Assembly: GCF_020520425.1 (NCBI RefSeq)
Contig: NC_079487.1
Span: 130,842,385 to 130,906,384 of the forward strand
DNA: 64,000 nt
DNA from: Spinacia oleracea
Taxonomy: Eukaryota > Streptophyta > Magnoliopsida > Caryophyllales > Amaranthaceae
Direction of reading: 5' to 3'
Shown here: piece by piece, positions 1 through 12,426 of the stretch
How the letters are laid out: every line of letters starts with the position of its first letter
Numbering within the stretch: the stretch's first letter is position 1
Notes under the pieces: generated by a model
Told to the model about the DNA's origin: nothing
The model's input: only the letters and a program-made list of their open reading frames with translations
The model's database searches: none
Position numbers and translations under genes: made by a program

Positions 1-77
1 ACAAATTCATCAAAATTATTAATTAATTAATTAATTAAGATGTTTTAATCCAAAAAAAGGATAAATAAATAATATAC

Positions 78-3000
78 AGGAAATAGGGAAGATCTTGAAA
101 GGGCTTGATAGTTGGAATCCCATTTTCAGAGCTAAAGATGCCAACAGCAGTAACAACTGTACCCACTGGAAGGATTTCTTCTTCAGTAACCTCATCAACT
201 TGTAATTCACGCCCCTGTAATTAATTATATATAATACGCCACAAATTATTACTCCGTATATATTTCTCGTCAAACTTTGGCAAATTTGCCAAAAAGGACC
301 TTTTATAACTCAAATTTTGCGAGAAAGGACCTTATATAATTTTTTTTGTGAAAACACACCTTAAAGTAATTTTTTTTGCGAGAAAGGACCTAAGGAATGT
401 TTCCGGCATTGACTGAGCTTTTCCGGCCATTAACTTGCACGTGAGCAGCACGTGTGGCTTACGTTGGCTAAAGACAATGATTTTCCTGACTCTTGAATTT
501 TCAAACTTGATTTTATTTCGGTTTTTCTTTTCAACTTTAGGTTTTAAAGCTTAGAATTTTGGAGGAAAATTGGGTGTGATTAGCAAAATAATGCCACACG
601 TGCTTCTCACGTGCAAGTCAATGGCCGGAAAAAACTCAGTCAATGCCGGAAATTTACTCTTGGTTGTCTTTCGCAAAAAAAATTACATTAATGTGTGATT
701 TCACAAAAAAAAAATTATATAAGGTCCTTTCTCGCAAAAAAATTTACATTAAGGTGTTATTTCACAAAAAAAAATATATAAGGTCCTTTCTCGCAAAATT
801 TGGATTATAAAAGGTCCTTTTTAACAAATTTGCCTCAAACTTTTAAACAATCGGGAATATATGTATCATGTATGTGATCGAATATGCTTACTTACATTGT
901 GATTGTGAGTAAAAATATGTTTCTTATCATAAGAGACTTTCTGTAGAGGAACTTCAACATCTGCACCCTCTAAGTTGATTACCACGTATTCGTTGCATGG
1001 TACTGAAATGTGATCCGCAATAATAAAGGGAACCTGCACTCGCACAATTTTACATATACTGGGATCCATCATATAATTCACACTTCCTCCGTACCTAAAA
1101 GATTATCTATTGTAATTTTTCGGCTCAAACTTGTACCATGATTTCTCATTATCCATAAGAAATAGTATTTTCATGTGAGGTTTTATTAAATTCGTTTTAA
1201 TATATAATATTAGGTACAAAGTATATGCTAGCTAATCAAGTGATCAGCATATACTCCCTCCGCCCCTTAATACTCGACCCATTTTGACTTTTTACACTAT
1301 TCACATAATTCACTTTGACCCTATTTTATTTCTAGTGTATGAAAACGAATGTTAGTATATAATATTTTGTTGGCTTCATCTTAAAGAAATTAGTGGTCAA
1401 AGTTGTGCATTGACAAACGTGTCCGGTCAAAACAGGTCAAGTATTAAGGGACAGAGGGAGTATATATTGGACATGCATGTTGGATTTGCTAGGGTTCTTC
1501 GACTGGAGCTCAAATTTGTTGACATGGAATTGTTTTGAGTAATAATCCTAACTAGACCTGTCAAAAATCGACCCGACCCGAAAACCGACCCGAACCCGAC
1601 CCGAAAATACTGGGTCCTGAACAAGATTTTGCGACCCGTAACCCGATTTTATCCGAACCCGAGCAATCCGAAAAGTAATGGGTCAAAACCCGACCGAACC
1701 CGTTTTGGACCCGACCGATTGAAAATCGTTGTATTTATAGTAATAAATGCGATTATGAGAAAATTTAAGCATAATAAACACGCTGTTTTTTACTATTATT
1801 GTGTGTAATATGATTTTAATTTGAATTATACGCCATTTTACGGTTGAATTTGACTAAATATAAACTTATGTAGGAAAATTTGTTAATTTGTGCCCATATT
1901 TTGTATATTTATCACCTAAATTAATGAAAATATAATGCGCGTTTTAAAATCTCTCAACCCGTTGGGTCGACCCGAACCCGAAAGTTCTGGGTCTTGAACA
2001 AGCATTTGTAAACCCGAACCCGAAAGTGACCGACCCGATCTAACCCGAACCCGAAAATAATTTTTTACAACCCAACCCGACCCGACCGACCTGTTTTACA
2101 GGTCTAATCCTAACAATTAACTTGACTTGACTATGAGCCATATATTGAACAAAAAACATATTGTATCATATTACCTGTTTCCGTGCCTTGGAGACAATTT
2201 TAGTTCCCTCTTGTTTCTTGTTGTCGCCCATCAAGTTGGTAGATGTTTCATTGTATACGTGCTTCAATATTTATACATGACGAAAGAAAAAATTATAGAA
2301 ATCAGCTACCAACGGAGTATTAGAACAAAAATTGCCAAAATTGTTTTTTTTTTCTATTAACTCACAAAGTCACTTTTATTTTTTTGTTGGAGAATTTTAA
2401 CATGAATCTTTTCTTAAACTTGGTGAATTAGCAACCAAAAAGTTCCCTTGTCAAAAATAAAAAAATTCAGGGCCATTATAATGAAATTGCTACTGCGTGG
2501 TTCGAATAATGAAATAATTTAACGAAAATGTGTTGCGACCTTTAAGCCGTGCCTTTATTTATCATGATTTAAATTGTAAACTAAAATATTTAAATGTTTC
2601 ATAAAAAAGTTAGAAAAATCTTAATATTCTAATTTGTTTCCTTCTTTATATCGAATACCATATTTACCTATTTTCATAGTAAAAATATTTTGATAACGCA
2701 TATCGTGGTGCCTATATGTACCAAATTACCAATTAAACTCGATTGCGACAACTAAATATTCTCGCAACTTGCAACCTTTTCCATCACCCACAATTTAAAT
2801 TTAACATGTTCAAACAACACATTAACATGATGTGGAAATCATAAATTCAATGTCCGAGTAGAACTTCCGTAAGACCACCAACTATACTCCGTATGATAAT
2901 AAAGTGTAGCAGCTTGATTAGAAAATAAAGTATTTGGTTGATTATAATTAATGAACATAAAACTTTTACTCCGCAATAAAGTATTTGGTTGATTATAATT

Positions 3001-3672
3001 AATGAACATAAAACTATTGATCCAATGTGTAACTATTTGATAAAAAATTACTAAAGATTTTTAAAAGCCTATAAATTTAAACCAATTGTTTGTTGGTTCA
3101 GTGGTGATTGAGGCTGAACTTGGTAGGGAGGACCCGTGTTCAATCTACCCAGAACTCACCCCAAATCCGTATTAGCCCTAAGGGTGAATCAAGTGCTAAC
3201 ACACAGGAAAAAAAAAACAATCTATGAATTTAATCCTCACAAATTTAATTTTTTTTTTTAAAAAAAAGATAAACCCTATAGACATTGTACGTAGTATTTT
3301 GATATGGTGAAGGATGATACTGACCGTGGTAGTTTTTTCAACTACAACAGCATGCTGACCGGTCTTAGGAGAGCGGAGTATATTGATTGCTGACCCAACA
3401 CCTTGATTAGGCGACGACGACGACGACGATGAGACCTTGTCAAGACCACCAATATTGGCAAAAGATGTTGGCAAAATAACACCGCGAATAAAGACGAGTT
3501 TTTTCACATCTTGGTGGGGAAGACTGGTTAAGAGTGACCCTAAACAGGACATGGGATATTCAAATGTGGCATTAAGGGTGTCGACCATGGCATTGGTTTC
3601 CTTGATCTTAGCCTTTTGTTCTGATGCCCAAAAGGCCAGGGCAGCCGAGGAGATGGCAGATAGTGTTAACAT
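78..3672 (-). CDS. SPL2-like RING E3 ligase paralogue, partial (3' end beyond window)
   Basis: Four coding exons fit the frame: 3325-3672, 2175-2261, 896-1033 and 78-214, all with GT-AG junctions. The first 116 residues start with a hydrophobic N-terminal segment (about residues 3-16). Exon 3 encodes a PF12483 (GIDE)-like stretch, VPFIIADHISVPCNEYVVIN, which aligns with VPFVLVDGRQQTQSEYVVVD of the complete SPL2 gene downstream. Exon 4 (EEEILPVGTVVTAVGIFSSE) aligns with DEEKILPLGKEVTAVGICSS. Exon order and splice phases (0,0,0,2) equal those of SPL2, but exon lengths differ (116/29/46/45 against 123/34/57/40 codons) and exon 2 keeps only the YNE of the conserved block. The second membrane segment and the RING exon would lie to the left of base 1, so ligase activity cannot be judged. 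By family this would be an organelle outer-membrane ubiquitin ligase. It could equally be a decaying duplicate, although no stop or frameshift is seen in the visible exons. Confidence 0.7.
270..843. mobile_element. MULE-type foldback MITE with 9-bp target duplication
   Basis: Element 279-834 begins GGCAAATTTGCC and ends with the near reverse complement. Long inverted arms carry the repeated pieces GCGAGAAAGGACC and GTGAAA and meet around a CACGTG-containing centre. It is flanked by the 9-bp direct repeat TCAAACTTT (270-278 and 835-843), the duplication length typical of Mutator-like elements. It sits in intron 3 of the SPL2-like gene. Confidence 0.8.
1252..1462. mobile_element. Stowaway (Tc1/mariner) MITE
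   Basis: Element 1254-1460 starts CTCCCTCCG and ends with the reverse complement AGAGGGAG. It is flanked by TA on both sides (1252-1253 and 1461-1462). The internal sequence (CAAAGTTGTGCATTGAC) recurs in the other Stowaway copies of this window. It lies in intron 2 of the SPL2-like gene. Confidence 0.8.
1545..2114. mobile_element. hAT-type MITE filled with ACCCGA-type short repeats
   Basis: Element 1553-2106 has inverted ends TAGACCTGT / ACAGGTCTA and the 8-bp target duplication ATCCTAAC (1545-1552, 2107-2114), as for hAT elements. Both subterminal regions consist of permuted GACCCGAACCCGA units, about 100-200 bp at each side of an AT-rich core. No coding capacity. It sits in intron 2 of the SPL2-like gene. 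Confidence 0.8.
2928..3013. repeat. Short direct duplication of about 36 bp
   Basis: The sequence AAAGTATTTGGTTGATTATA and the following TTAATGAACATAAAACT occur twice, at about 2928-2968 and 2975-3013, separated by a few bases. This is a simple recent duplication in intron 1 of the SPL2-like gene. Confidence 0.7.
3088..3210 (+). mobile_element. Probable tRNA-derived SINE remnant
   Basis: The segment has a tRNA-like head with TGGTTCAGTGGTG as an A-box-like region and GTGTTCAATC as a B-box-like region about 40 bp further on. It ends in an A-rich tail at about 3203-3216. No clear target duplication was found, so this is a remnant at best. It lies within intron 1 of the SPL2-like gene. Confidence 0.45.
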
Positions 3673-4199
3673 TCTTCTTAATTGGTTTTTACGTTCTTAA
3701 TTTGTATATGATCGAGAGAAGGCTTATACGTTGTTAAATTAATGGGGGTTTACTTTTATGGAGGAAGAGGAAGGTAGTGTTCTTAATCTTATATGTTGTT
3801 GTTAATGGGATATGATTATATGAATATGAGTCCAGGGTTTAGCTGACTTTTTGGTCAAGAAATTCAGAAACCTATGCGGTGCATACTTCATAAGCTATAC
3901 GTTTTTTTTTTAAATTTATCCTTTTATTATGACTCCTGTCAAGTAATAAAGTTAAAAATATAAACCTAATTATCGTTATATTGGCTTTACTTTGTAACTT
4001 ATAGTATTTAAGCTTATCTGTATTTATTTTATCTAAAAAGACTTATTAATTTTGTCTGAAATAAACTTATTTATGTGTGAGATATCCTAGGAACGAATCT
4101 CCGTAGTGAAGGGTGAAGAGGAGAAAAAAAAAATACTTATTTTTTCTCAACTTTATTGAACTTTATCTTGTTTAAGTCAAAATAAGTCGAATATAACTA
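3673..4199. other. Gene-free spacer upstream of the SPL2-like gene
   Basis: AT-rich sequence between the start of the SPL2-like gene and the GGATCGG array. It should hold that gene's promoter, but I see no distinctive element and no exon-like open frame. Confidence 0.5.
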
Positions 4200-5190
4200 G
4201 GGATGTCAAATCGGATCAACGGATCGGATTTATTTGGGTCGGACTCATCAGATTCGAATTGAAACGGATTGGGTTGAAACGGATTCATTTAGCTATCGGA
4301 TCGGATCGGAACGGATTTAAAACTTAACGGGTCGGATTTTTTATGCACGGGTTCATATCGGATCGGGTATGAAACGGGTCGGATTGTAGTCGGGTTGGGT
4401 CGGATCGGATCGGATTGAAACATGATGAATCGTTAACTGGTTTAGCCGGACTATAACGGGTTCGGGTTCATATCGGGTCGGATTAATCACGTAACGGACT
4501 AACATAGGTCGGATTGAAACAGATTTAGTCGGGTTACATCGGATTCAGTTTCATATTGGATCAGGTTATTCAGTAGCGGGTTGGAATCCAGGTTAGGTCC
4601 ATTCATATACTGAATTGGATATCTTAGTGGTTACATATTACATTATATTCCGTGCAAAATAGTAAGAGTAAATAACTTTAGGGAACTGAAGTAATAAAAT
4701 ATATTACGTCGTATTAGCAAAACATTTATTAATGAACTAATAAAGTAATAGTTAACGAGTATAATTTATAACGAATTAATAAAGTAAGTGCAACATAATT
4801 AATGTTCTCTTATGGGTAGTGAACGGTTTGGGTTAAACGGGTTCAGATCGAAATTGGTTCGGATTAAACGGGCCATCGGTTGAAACAATTCGGATTAAAC
4901 GAGTCACTTATTACAACAGATCGGATTATACGGATTTTTCTCGGGATGGAACGGATTCGGGTTCAAACAGATCGGATCATAAACGGATTTCGGATCGCTT
5001 CGGTTCGGATTAAACGGATACGGATTGTAACGGATCGGTCTGTTATCGGACTCGGATCTTAATCGGATTAACATAAGCGAGTTGGGTCGGGTTTGGGTTG
5101 AATATATCGGACCGGATCAAATTTCAAATTTTAGCTCGTGGGTCCTAAACGGTTCGTATTCTAAACTATTGGACAAACCCATCGGGTTCA
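4200..5190. repeat. Degenerate CGGATCGGAT-rich array
   Basis: About 1 kb made mostly of variants of CGGATCGGATT and CGGGTTCGGGTT, with an AT-rich interruption near 4620-4800. It begins AGGGATGTCAAATCGG, similar to the TAGGGATGTCA end of the complete hAT MITE at 51210. No matching inverted end or target duplication was found, so it looks like an eroded relative. Open frames inside it are repeat artefacts. Confidence 0.55.
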
Positions 5191-5952
5191 CTGGGTCGGA
5201 TTGCTTGCACTTGTATTGTTAGACTTGTGACTGAGATTCTGGCAGTATTGCATGTACTCGGTATGTTTGTAGAATTTTAAAAATGGATTTGAATGTTATT
5301 GATTTCACGTCTTTTCGTGATATAATTTTAATTTTGTATGGATTTAGTTTCAAAAATATTGTAATTAATGAGATTAAAATAAAAGATTATAGTTATCACT
5401 ATTCAGTTGAAATCAAAAAGTTTTGTGCTTCACAAGATGAATTCCCTAAAAAACACACACAAAGGCGATGTATAAACAATAACTCCATGGTCAGAGGACA
5501 GTGGTTAGCTCACAAAAATGAACCCGGAACAATGAAAAGAGGGTTGTCAAATGTTCAACTAAATACATTACGTTTCATTCAAAATCAATTATTAGGTTCC
5601 ACGTTAAAATTTTGTACAACGTAGTACTGCACAGCATTCTAAAATATATTCTCTGAGAGTGCCAGGAATCACAAAAGAGAAAAGAGTTTCATCGCTAAGT
5701 TGGGATTAATTTGAGATAAGAGAAGAGATAAACTATGTACATGGTGAAACCCTGCTCCACCGTCAAGGATGCTTAAACATCATAAACATAACAGTGGAGT
5801 TCATACTTCATACACAGAAAAAGGAAGTGAAGCCTTCAAACATTTCCTTAAATATTTGTCAGTTTATTCAGCAATGAGACATATTCACAAAAGCTTCATC
5901 TCCTTGTCTGTTAGGCTACTTCTAAAACATGGACATATATCTGTTGAATACA
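5191..5952. other. Gene-free spacer, including the expected 3' UTR of SPL2
   Basis: The part next to 5953 should contain the 3' untranslated region of the minus-strand SPL2 gene. A plus-strand open frame at 5283-5624 has AT-driven composition (Ile/Lys-rich) and no recognisable motif, and is not called a gene. Nothing else stands out. Confidence 0.5.
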
Positions 5953-8900
5953 TCAAGCATCATAGATCCTGACAGAACCACGAATAGACTGCCGGCAAAC
6001 AGGACATTTCGGTGCTAAATCTCTTTCAACAGAAAACGCGCACCTTCTACAACAAACCAGGTGTCCACACGGTACAAATGCAGACCGTCGTCTCCTCATA
6101 AGGCAGATTACACACAACTGTCCATCAGGAACATCACCCACATCTTCATCAACGTCTTCAACTTCAGACTCGGGACTGCTGTTGTCACTTTCAGCAGCTG
6201 CGGGATGGTTTTGTTGCTCTGCCCTCCTTTGCACCCGCCATTGTTTCCACTTATTCCAGTTCCTGCAAGAAATCAGAGGCAAGCAGTTGAAAACAGGCCA
6301 ACAATGAGCGACAAATCAATCTCAGATTTACTTGAATGCCTCTAATCACTATCAGATTTACTTGAATGCCTTTAATCACTATCCATATTTAATTAATAGT
6401 CAAAAGTTGGAAAAACAGTTCCTAATCACAATTCACTCGAATGCCTCTAACTTTGCCTACTCTCAACAGTATTCCATCCTTTCCATCCTTTTACTTTCTG
6501 TAAGTATTTCATTAGCATAGATTAAGGCTCCGTCTGGTAGGGTGTAAAACGGTTTTCATAAGGAAGTTTGGTTGGGCAAGGGATGAAAAACAATTTTCCA
6601 TAACTCCCTCATAGGTGGAAAAACTTTTTCAATTTGAAGGAGGCGAAACCACTTTTCCACATTTTCTCCTTTCCTCCTTACCTTCCCCTCAATCTTCACC
6701 ATCTTCTCCCTTTTTTTTAAGGAACCAAACAAAGGAAAACTAGTTTGGAATTGTGTTTTCCTTGGAAAATCATTTTGCACTGAAAACATTTTACACCAAA
6801 TCAATTGCGGCCTAAGTGTATGTAAATGTTTTGAAGGGGAACATACACTTCATTCAATGACACCTAGTTTAGTAGAAGGAAGGGTAAAGGGAAAATCAAA
6901 CAGCTAAACAAAAGAATGTCACTTCCTGCTCAAGAATTCAACAAATCTTGTATATATCACTCACTAAACAAAATCAAATGCTTTCAACCAACATCCAGTT
7001 TACCAGCTATGACCAGTAGCAGTAAATTACATTGCAGCACAACATACATGCAATCATAGAAAAAAAAATGATAATACCTACTCTGAAATGGAAAACAAAT
7101 ACTCTGTAATTAGTACTTTCTTAATACTACGTATTTCACTTATCTTACCAAGAAAGAAAAAAAAAACAAAACAAGGACACCAATAGTCACAGGCACATTC
7201 AGAGGCACATAATCTTCAAATGTTGTTAACTTTAATTCCAGTCCAATCTGGCAATCTATGTTATGAACAGAAAAGCAGCAACCAATATATATAAAAGGAT
7301 TGCACATCTGTAATAATACCTAACAATTGCATAACCAAGTATGCCGATCGACACTGAACCAATAAAAATACCGCTCCAGAGTAAGATCTTCGTCCTGAAA
7401 GAGAGTTGAACTAATATCTGATCTTTGGACAACTCAGACCTGCAAAAGAAACAACATAATATGATAAAATTATCTGGCAAGATTGGGAACCAGTTCTCAC
7501 ACAACATTCCTGAAACAACCTAAACCTGTTAATTAAAAATTATGTTCATTCTCTTTAAGGTTCAAAGACAATAGTGATTATGAGCACCCACCCCAATGCG
7601 CACAAAACTGTAGGTCCAGTTACATGAAAGGTATTGAAATAAAATTATTTACAACAGTAGATCTGATGGCCTTACAGAAAGCAAGGAAGATCTCTGCATG
7701 ACTTTATCTCAAGAGCCCCACTTTTTGAAGAACAGATGCCAACTGCTGTGACCTCCTTTCCCAGCGGAAGAATTTTCTCTTCGTCAAGCACGCCAACCTT
7801 AGAGCCAGTCACATTTTGCATTAGAGAAGAAGCAAGAGAATATGAAGTTAAGGATTGAGGAAGAAAGAAGGGAAAAAAATCACGATCAAGTGAACAGGAA
7901 AGTTAGCAGCTCACAGGGTATTCATGCCCAAAAAGTGCCTGAAGAAAAGTATAAGGAGAGGCTTCAATTGGTTGCATATGCTGGTAGATCGTTGTCAGAG
8001 GTAGTGGATGATTTGAACCATCCAAGTCAACCACGACATATTCAGATTGTGTCTGTTGACGACCATCAACAAGAACAAAAGGGACCTGAAAAAAGAACAT
8101 CGTAAAAACTACACTTTAACGTCGTTAGAACAAGCTCAACAAAATCATGTTTCTCAGTGTTAAAAAGATATGACAGGGAAAAAATCTTAAATTAAATTAG
8201 CTGGACAGTGCTTTACTTGCATCGTTTCTCATTTGGCACTATTTATCAACCAAATTTGACAATCTTTCTTTCACCATTATGTAAGAAAAAACATAGTCAA
8301 GTGATCTTGTTCAATTCATATCAATGCGAGGATTCCAAATATCAACTTTTTATAATCTTTACTAATATGCAATTAGAGATGATGCAAAGAAACGGGTTGG
8401 AATACGTGAAAAAGGAAATGATGCAAGTATTGTGAAACGGATGTAGCACAAATCTTTAGTCGTTGCACAGTTACCTCAGGTCAGCCCCAAAACTACTAAC
8501 CAGTATTGCCTCACTTATTTCCATGCACCCTCTCAGTGTACCTCTTTTTTCTTATTCTATCGGGGCGGGGAACAGGCGAGCTCTAATAGAGAATCTGACA
8601 TCATCCAGTTACGCTACCATGATTATGTCCTTAAATCTTCCCATTTTTCTGTATATTGTTACTATCTAGTGTATGCTACTTAAATTCTGACAAGATAGTT
8701 CTGCTCACATCCTCAAATAGTCAAATGCCCTGGTAAGATGTTTCTTAGGTGCAAAATCGGAAAAAGAAATCAGAAACGGACATTAAAGGTTCCGAACAGG
8801 CGAACAGTATAATTTAAAAATAAAAACACAATTTCATATACCCTGGATTCTTGGATAAAGCTAAAAGACGCAAAATTACCTAGAAGATGAAAGCAAAAGA

Positions 8901-11900
8901 ATAAAATACAGAACAAAATTGTATGATAGTGGCTGGGAAATATGCTTGCCATGTTCCAAAAATGGTCACTAAAAACCCTGAAATTTGCACTTTGATATCC
9001 TCTCCGTATCTTGGTCTGCCTTTTTCAATTTCTGGTTCTCCACGGTATTGCTTAAAAATCATTACCATTTTTAGCGAACAGATGAACTCATCTTACAGTG
9101 TACTTGAAAGTAGTCAGTAACCAATGTAACACAATTATCAAATTTAAACATTTCTAATCATGAAGCAGATTCCCTTTAATTCTGAGATACGCAAGCTAGC
9201 GTTTACAATATGCATAACACAGAAGCAAGGAAGCGGAGAAAAGATTGCCCCATTTAGGAATAACAAGACCAACAGAAAATTACCGTTCTAGTGGAGGTAG
9301 TACCCTGTTCTCTCCAGGCTTTGGACAAGACTGCACGTAGATCTGGATACCATCCAAAAAATCCTCTCCATTCATTGTATATACACTTCACAGCGGAGGA
9401 AAGACCACAGTAAGATACAACATGAAAAGGCAATGTGTAAATAACAAAGAGAAATCTCAGAACAAGATGCCTTTCAATCTTATCATAAGATGATAGGCCT
9501 AAAGTAAAAATAATATTAATTTTGAACGATGCCAAGAGCATAAAATGAACAAAGCTGCATCATCAAACATACAAGTTAGTGATGACAAATAGCTAACTTG
9601 CAGTCTCAAGATGTGGATTGCCCATAACTCTATAAAGACCACTCCCTTTCAAGCTTAAATTCAGGGATCCAAACACAATGCCCCTTTTTCTTTTTCAGTA
9701 GGATGGAATAAAGTATTCTTCTTAAAACCACAGCATCTGGAAGTTTCTTCATATTTACCAGTAACTTTAAGCATATAAGATGCAGCACATCGGGTCTAAA
9801 ATAATTCCTCTGAAGTCCTACAGACGAAAAGTGTGTAATGAGCACCATATACACATCATATTATACAGAATTTTAAAACGTCAAATTTTCAGCATCAGCA
9901 CAAGAAACTAAATAAAGAAAATTTTCAACTTCCTTAGTTTTCCTGCTTTCTTTCAAAGACGAAAGCTTGATTCAGAAGAGAAAGAACGTCTATTAATCTG
10001 CAACTTTTCAATAGTACAGTACTCTGTATTGTTCATCTCTTGTGGCACAACTTATTTTCAGCAAAATAATCTCACATTGGTATGTCAAAAAAATTGTTGT
10101 TGCCATTCTTGCAACTGAAGTCCTCATAAGTCCTCCAGAAGTTCCTTCAAAAGGAACTTTCATAACTTGGATAAGAATAAAGAGACAAATACAAACTAAT
10201 TCAAAATCCGGAGATAACACAATCCGGGGCAAGATTTTGAATCAAACAGAACAAAAACAACCAGGTATAATCAAACAACCAAACAGAAAAGAAACTTGAA
10301 ACTAAAATTCGAGAGAAACAAGACTCCCTCTTAATTTTGAAGTAAATTATCAAATTTGCACAAACTGAATAACTTAGTAAGCTATGATCCCTTACATGAT
10401 TGTAACTGGGATAAAAGTTTGAAGTCCTAGTTGGACAAGGTAACTAGAACACCTACTGGAACGAGAAAAACTACCGCCAGTATATAAACTAAAATGAAAA
10501 GGAAAATGAAACGCAAGCTCCGAAACTAACATTACTACTTTTTAAAAGAGGAACTGTGGCTTGATTTTGGAACATCACGCAAGTTTTAAGGAAAAAGTAA
10601 TGCTTCACTAAAAGCATAATACGCAAGCCATTGCACAATGCCTATGTTCCTATGCTAGTGTCTTCCTCACCAATGTCAAGACACCACAAGTTATTGCCTC
10701 ACCAATTCTTTCTAAGCCATGACAATAATTGCTGCCTGCCCAACACCATCCCATTGTAACACAGCTAGACTGAGGTTCATGCCCACCGCATCAGAACCAC
10801 CCTACAAAAAGGGCAAGATCACATCCAATTATAGCAAAATCCTACTGGGATGACAAAAAGTTACTACCAATTTATCAATTGTTTTATTCTGTGGACTCTC
10901 ACTCCAGGATCACAAACTCAAGTGTAACATTTCATGTACTTAAAGCAAAAAGTAGTACCTATCACTAAAATACTGCAATGAACAAGACGGTGCATTACGC
11001 TTAAGGGCTAAGGTTACCAGATGAACTAGGCTAAATTAGTGTCTACTTAATTTCCATCTCTGCATTTTACAAAATCTGTTGAAAGTTTGAAACCAAATTG
11101 AGCCCCATTATGGCAGCAGCACAACAGTATAATATCTGCACCTACTCAGGGATAATTGAACAATGATGAAGGAGCTAATATTAATGATAATACTGAACAT
11201 TATCTATCGCGGTGGGACATAAGCCCAGTGACTGAATGGCACAATTGTTGATGCCTGAAGATTGGCTAACACGTAATAGGGGCACAAGGCACACAGCAGA
11301 GAACTCATATCATGAGCTTAATTTGCCTCAGAAAATTCTTATAAGAGAAGTTCATACAGCGAAAGAACAGCCTTAACAGAAGTTTACATATACAAATAAA
11401 GATACCGAATGTTTATATATTGCAACTAGTTATTCATGTAACTCCGTCTCTTTGTTTTGCCTCCTAACCTTTTCAACCCCTCCAGGACCCAAGCAAGCAT
11501 TATATCAATGCATTTTGGTCTATTCAATCCTCTTTTCTATCCATTTTGTATTCTCCACAGTCCACACCCATCCTCCAACCTATCTAAATATCAAGTCCCT
11601 CATTTCAGTGAAAAGTTCATTCATTTCCTTCCATTTTATTTAACTGCATCAAATTGACTATCCTACGTTCCTACACCTTATCGCACTTAACAAAGTCAAC
11701 TGACATACACAATTATCAACCATTTTTTACTCCTCCAGTCCTAAATAAGCGACTCTACTTGCAAACGATAAGCAACATTGCATCGGTGTTTTTAACTGAC
11801 AAGTCATACAACATTCAATTCAAGTGGCATATTCATCCTATGAGGAAAACACCCCCAAAAAAAAACTTAGAACCGTCCACTGCCTTACACAAAATTCTCA

Positions 11901-12426
11901 GTCTATATCATCAAAGCAAACGACGTCAACAGTTTCATTACTCCTGAAATGTCAATTCCAAAACAAATCACACTAGTTTCAACTACGGTAACTTCTAATT
12001 TCCACCAAAATAATCTCCATTTCAGCATTCAAGAAAACAAGAATTATACAGTTGTACCTTCTGAGATCGCTGAAGAACAACACCACGATCACCAGATTCG
12101 TGAGAAACAAGTACATCAGGCCACAAACTCTTCCAACTTCCTTTCACCGCCGATTTCGACGCCACCAAACCTCGCACAACCACTAAAACCTCCGAATTTC
12201 TCTCTCCTTCATCTCCACCACCGGAATCTTCCTTTATTAAGAACCGTAGATCGGAAACTTGCACGGAAGGCGCGTCGCCAATTTTCCGAAGCGCCGACGA
12301 CGTGGCGGCAAATTTTGTAAGGCTTCGGACTGCGACGTAGCCAAGGGCTAATCCTAGACATGCGCCGTCGCCGGCTAGAAGTAACTGCGCCGCAATCGCA
12401 ACCGCCGCTTGGTCCCCCGCCGACAT
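5953..12426 (-). CDS. SPL2: E3 ubiquitin-protein ligase SPL2 (SP1-like), complete
   Basis: Six coding exons, 12058-12426, 9284-9385, 7915-8085, 7676-7797, 7320-7439 and 5953-6262, sum to 1194 nt, or 397 residues, close to the length expected for plant SPL2. The order is an N-terminal hydrophobic segment (about residues 8-34), a PF12483 (GIDE)-type domain from exon 2 (YNEWRGFFGW) through VPFVLVDG and EEKILPLGKEVTAVG, a second membrane helix at about 273-294, an acidic linker, and a C-terminal C3HC4 RING (Cys345/348, Cys360-His362, Cys365 or Cys366, Cys369, Cys381/384). By family the protein sits in the outer membrane of chloroplasts, with related proteins in mitochondria and peroxisomes. The RING faces the cytosol and ubiquitinates membrane proteins; SP1, the best-known member, acts on the TOC import machinery. 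The SPL2 assignment rests on overall similarity and the exon-1 sequence AVRSLTKFAATSSALRKI. Introns are long, intron 1 about 2.7 kb. The substrate is unknown here. Confidence 0.9.
6326..6386. repeat. 30-bp unit repeated twice in SPL2 intron 5
   Basis: CAGATTTACTTGAATGCCT followed by CTAATCACTAT occurs twice in tandem, the second copy with a T for a C. A third, weaker trace (CTCGAATGCCTCTAA) follows near 6436. No function is suggested. Confidence 0.6.
6520..6815. repeat. Possible MITE-like insertion in SPL2 intron 5
   Basis: The ends are partly inverted: GGGTGTAAAACGGTTTTC near 6540 pairs imperfectly with GAAAACATTTTACACC near 6782-6797. The inner part contains repeated GGAAAA/TTTTCC stretches. 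A target duplication was not found. Similar GGAAAA-rich foldback sequence occurs at 54300-54640. Confidence 0.4.
8225..8445. repeat. Degenerate Stowaway-like remnant in SPL2 intron 2
   Basis: Contains the family-typical inner words ACATAGTCAAGTGATCTTGTT and ATATCAACTTTTTATAAT seen in the complete copy at 62215-62457, and ends GTGAAACGGATGTAG near 8444. The left terminus is eroded. Confidence 0.45.

Noticed and set aside
4880-5062. 60-codon Arg/Ile-rich open frame
   Set aside because: It is the translation of the CGGATCGGAT array, not a protein gene.
5283-5624. 113-codon open frame
   Set aside because: Composition follows local AT richness, no motif, no flanking promoter or splice signals.
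6061-6345. Plus-strand open frame of 94 codons
   Set aside because: It is the antisense shadow of the SPL2 RING exon.
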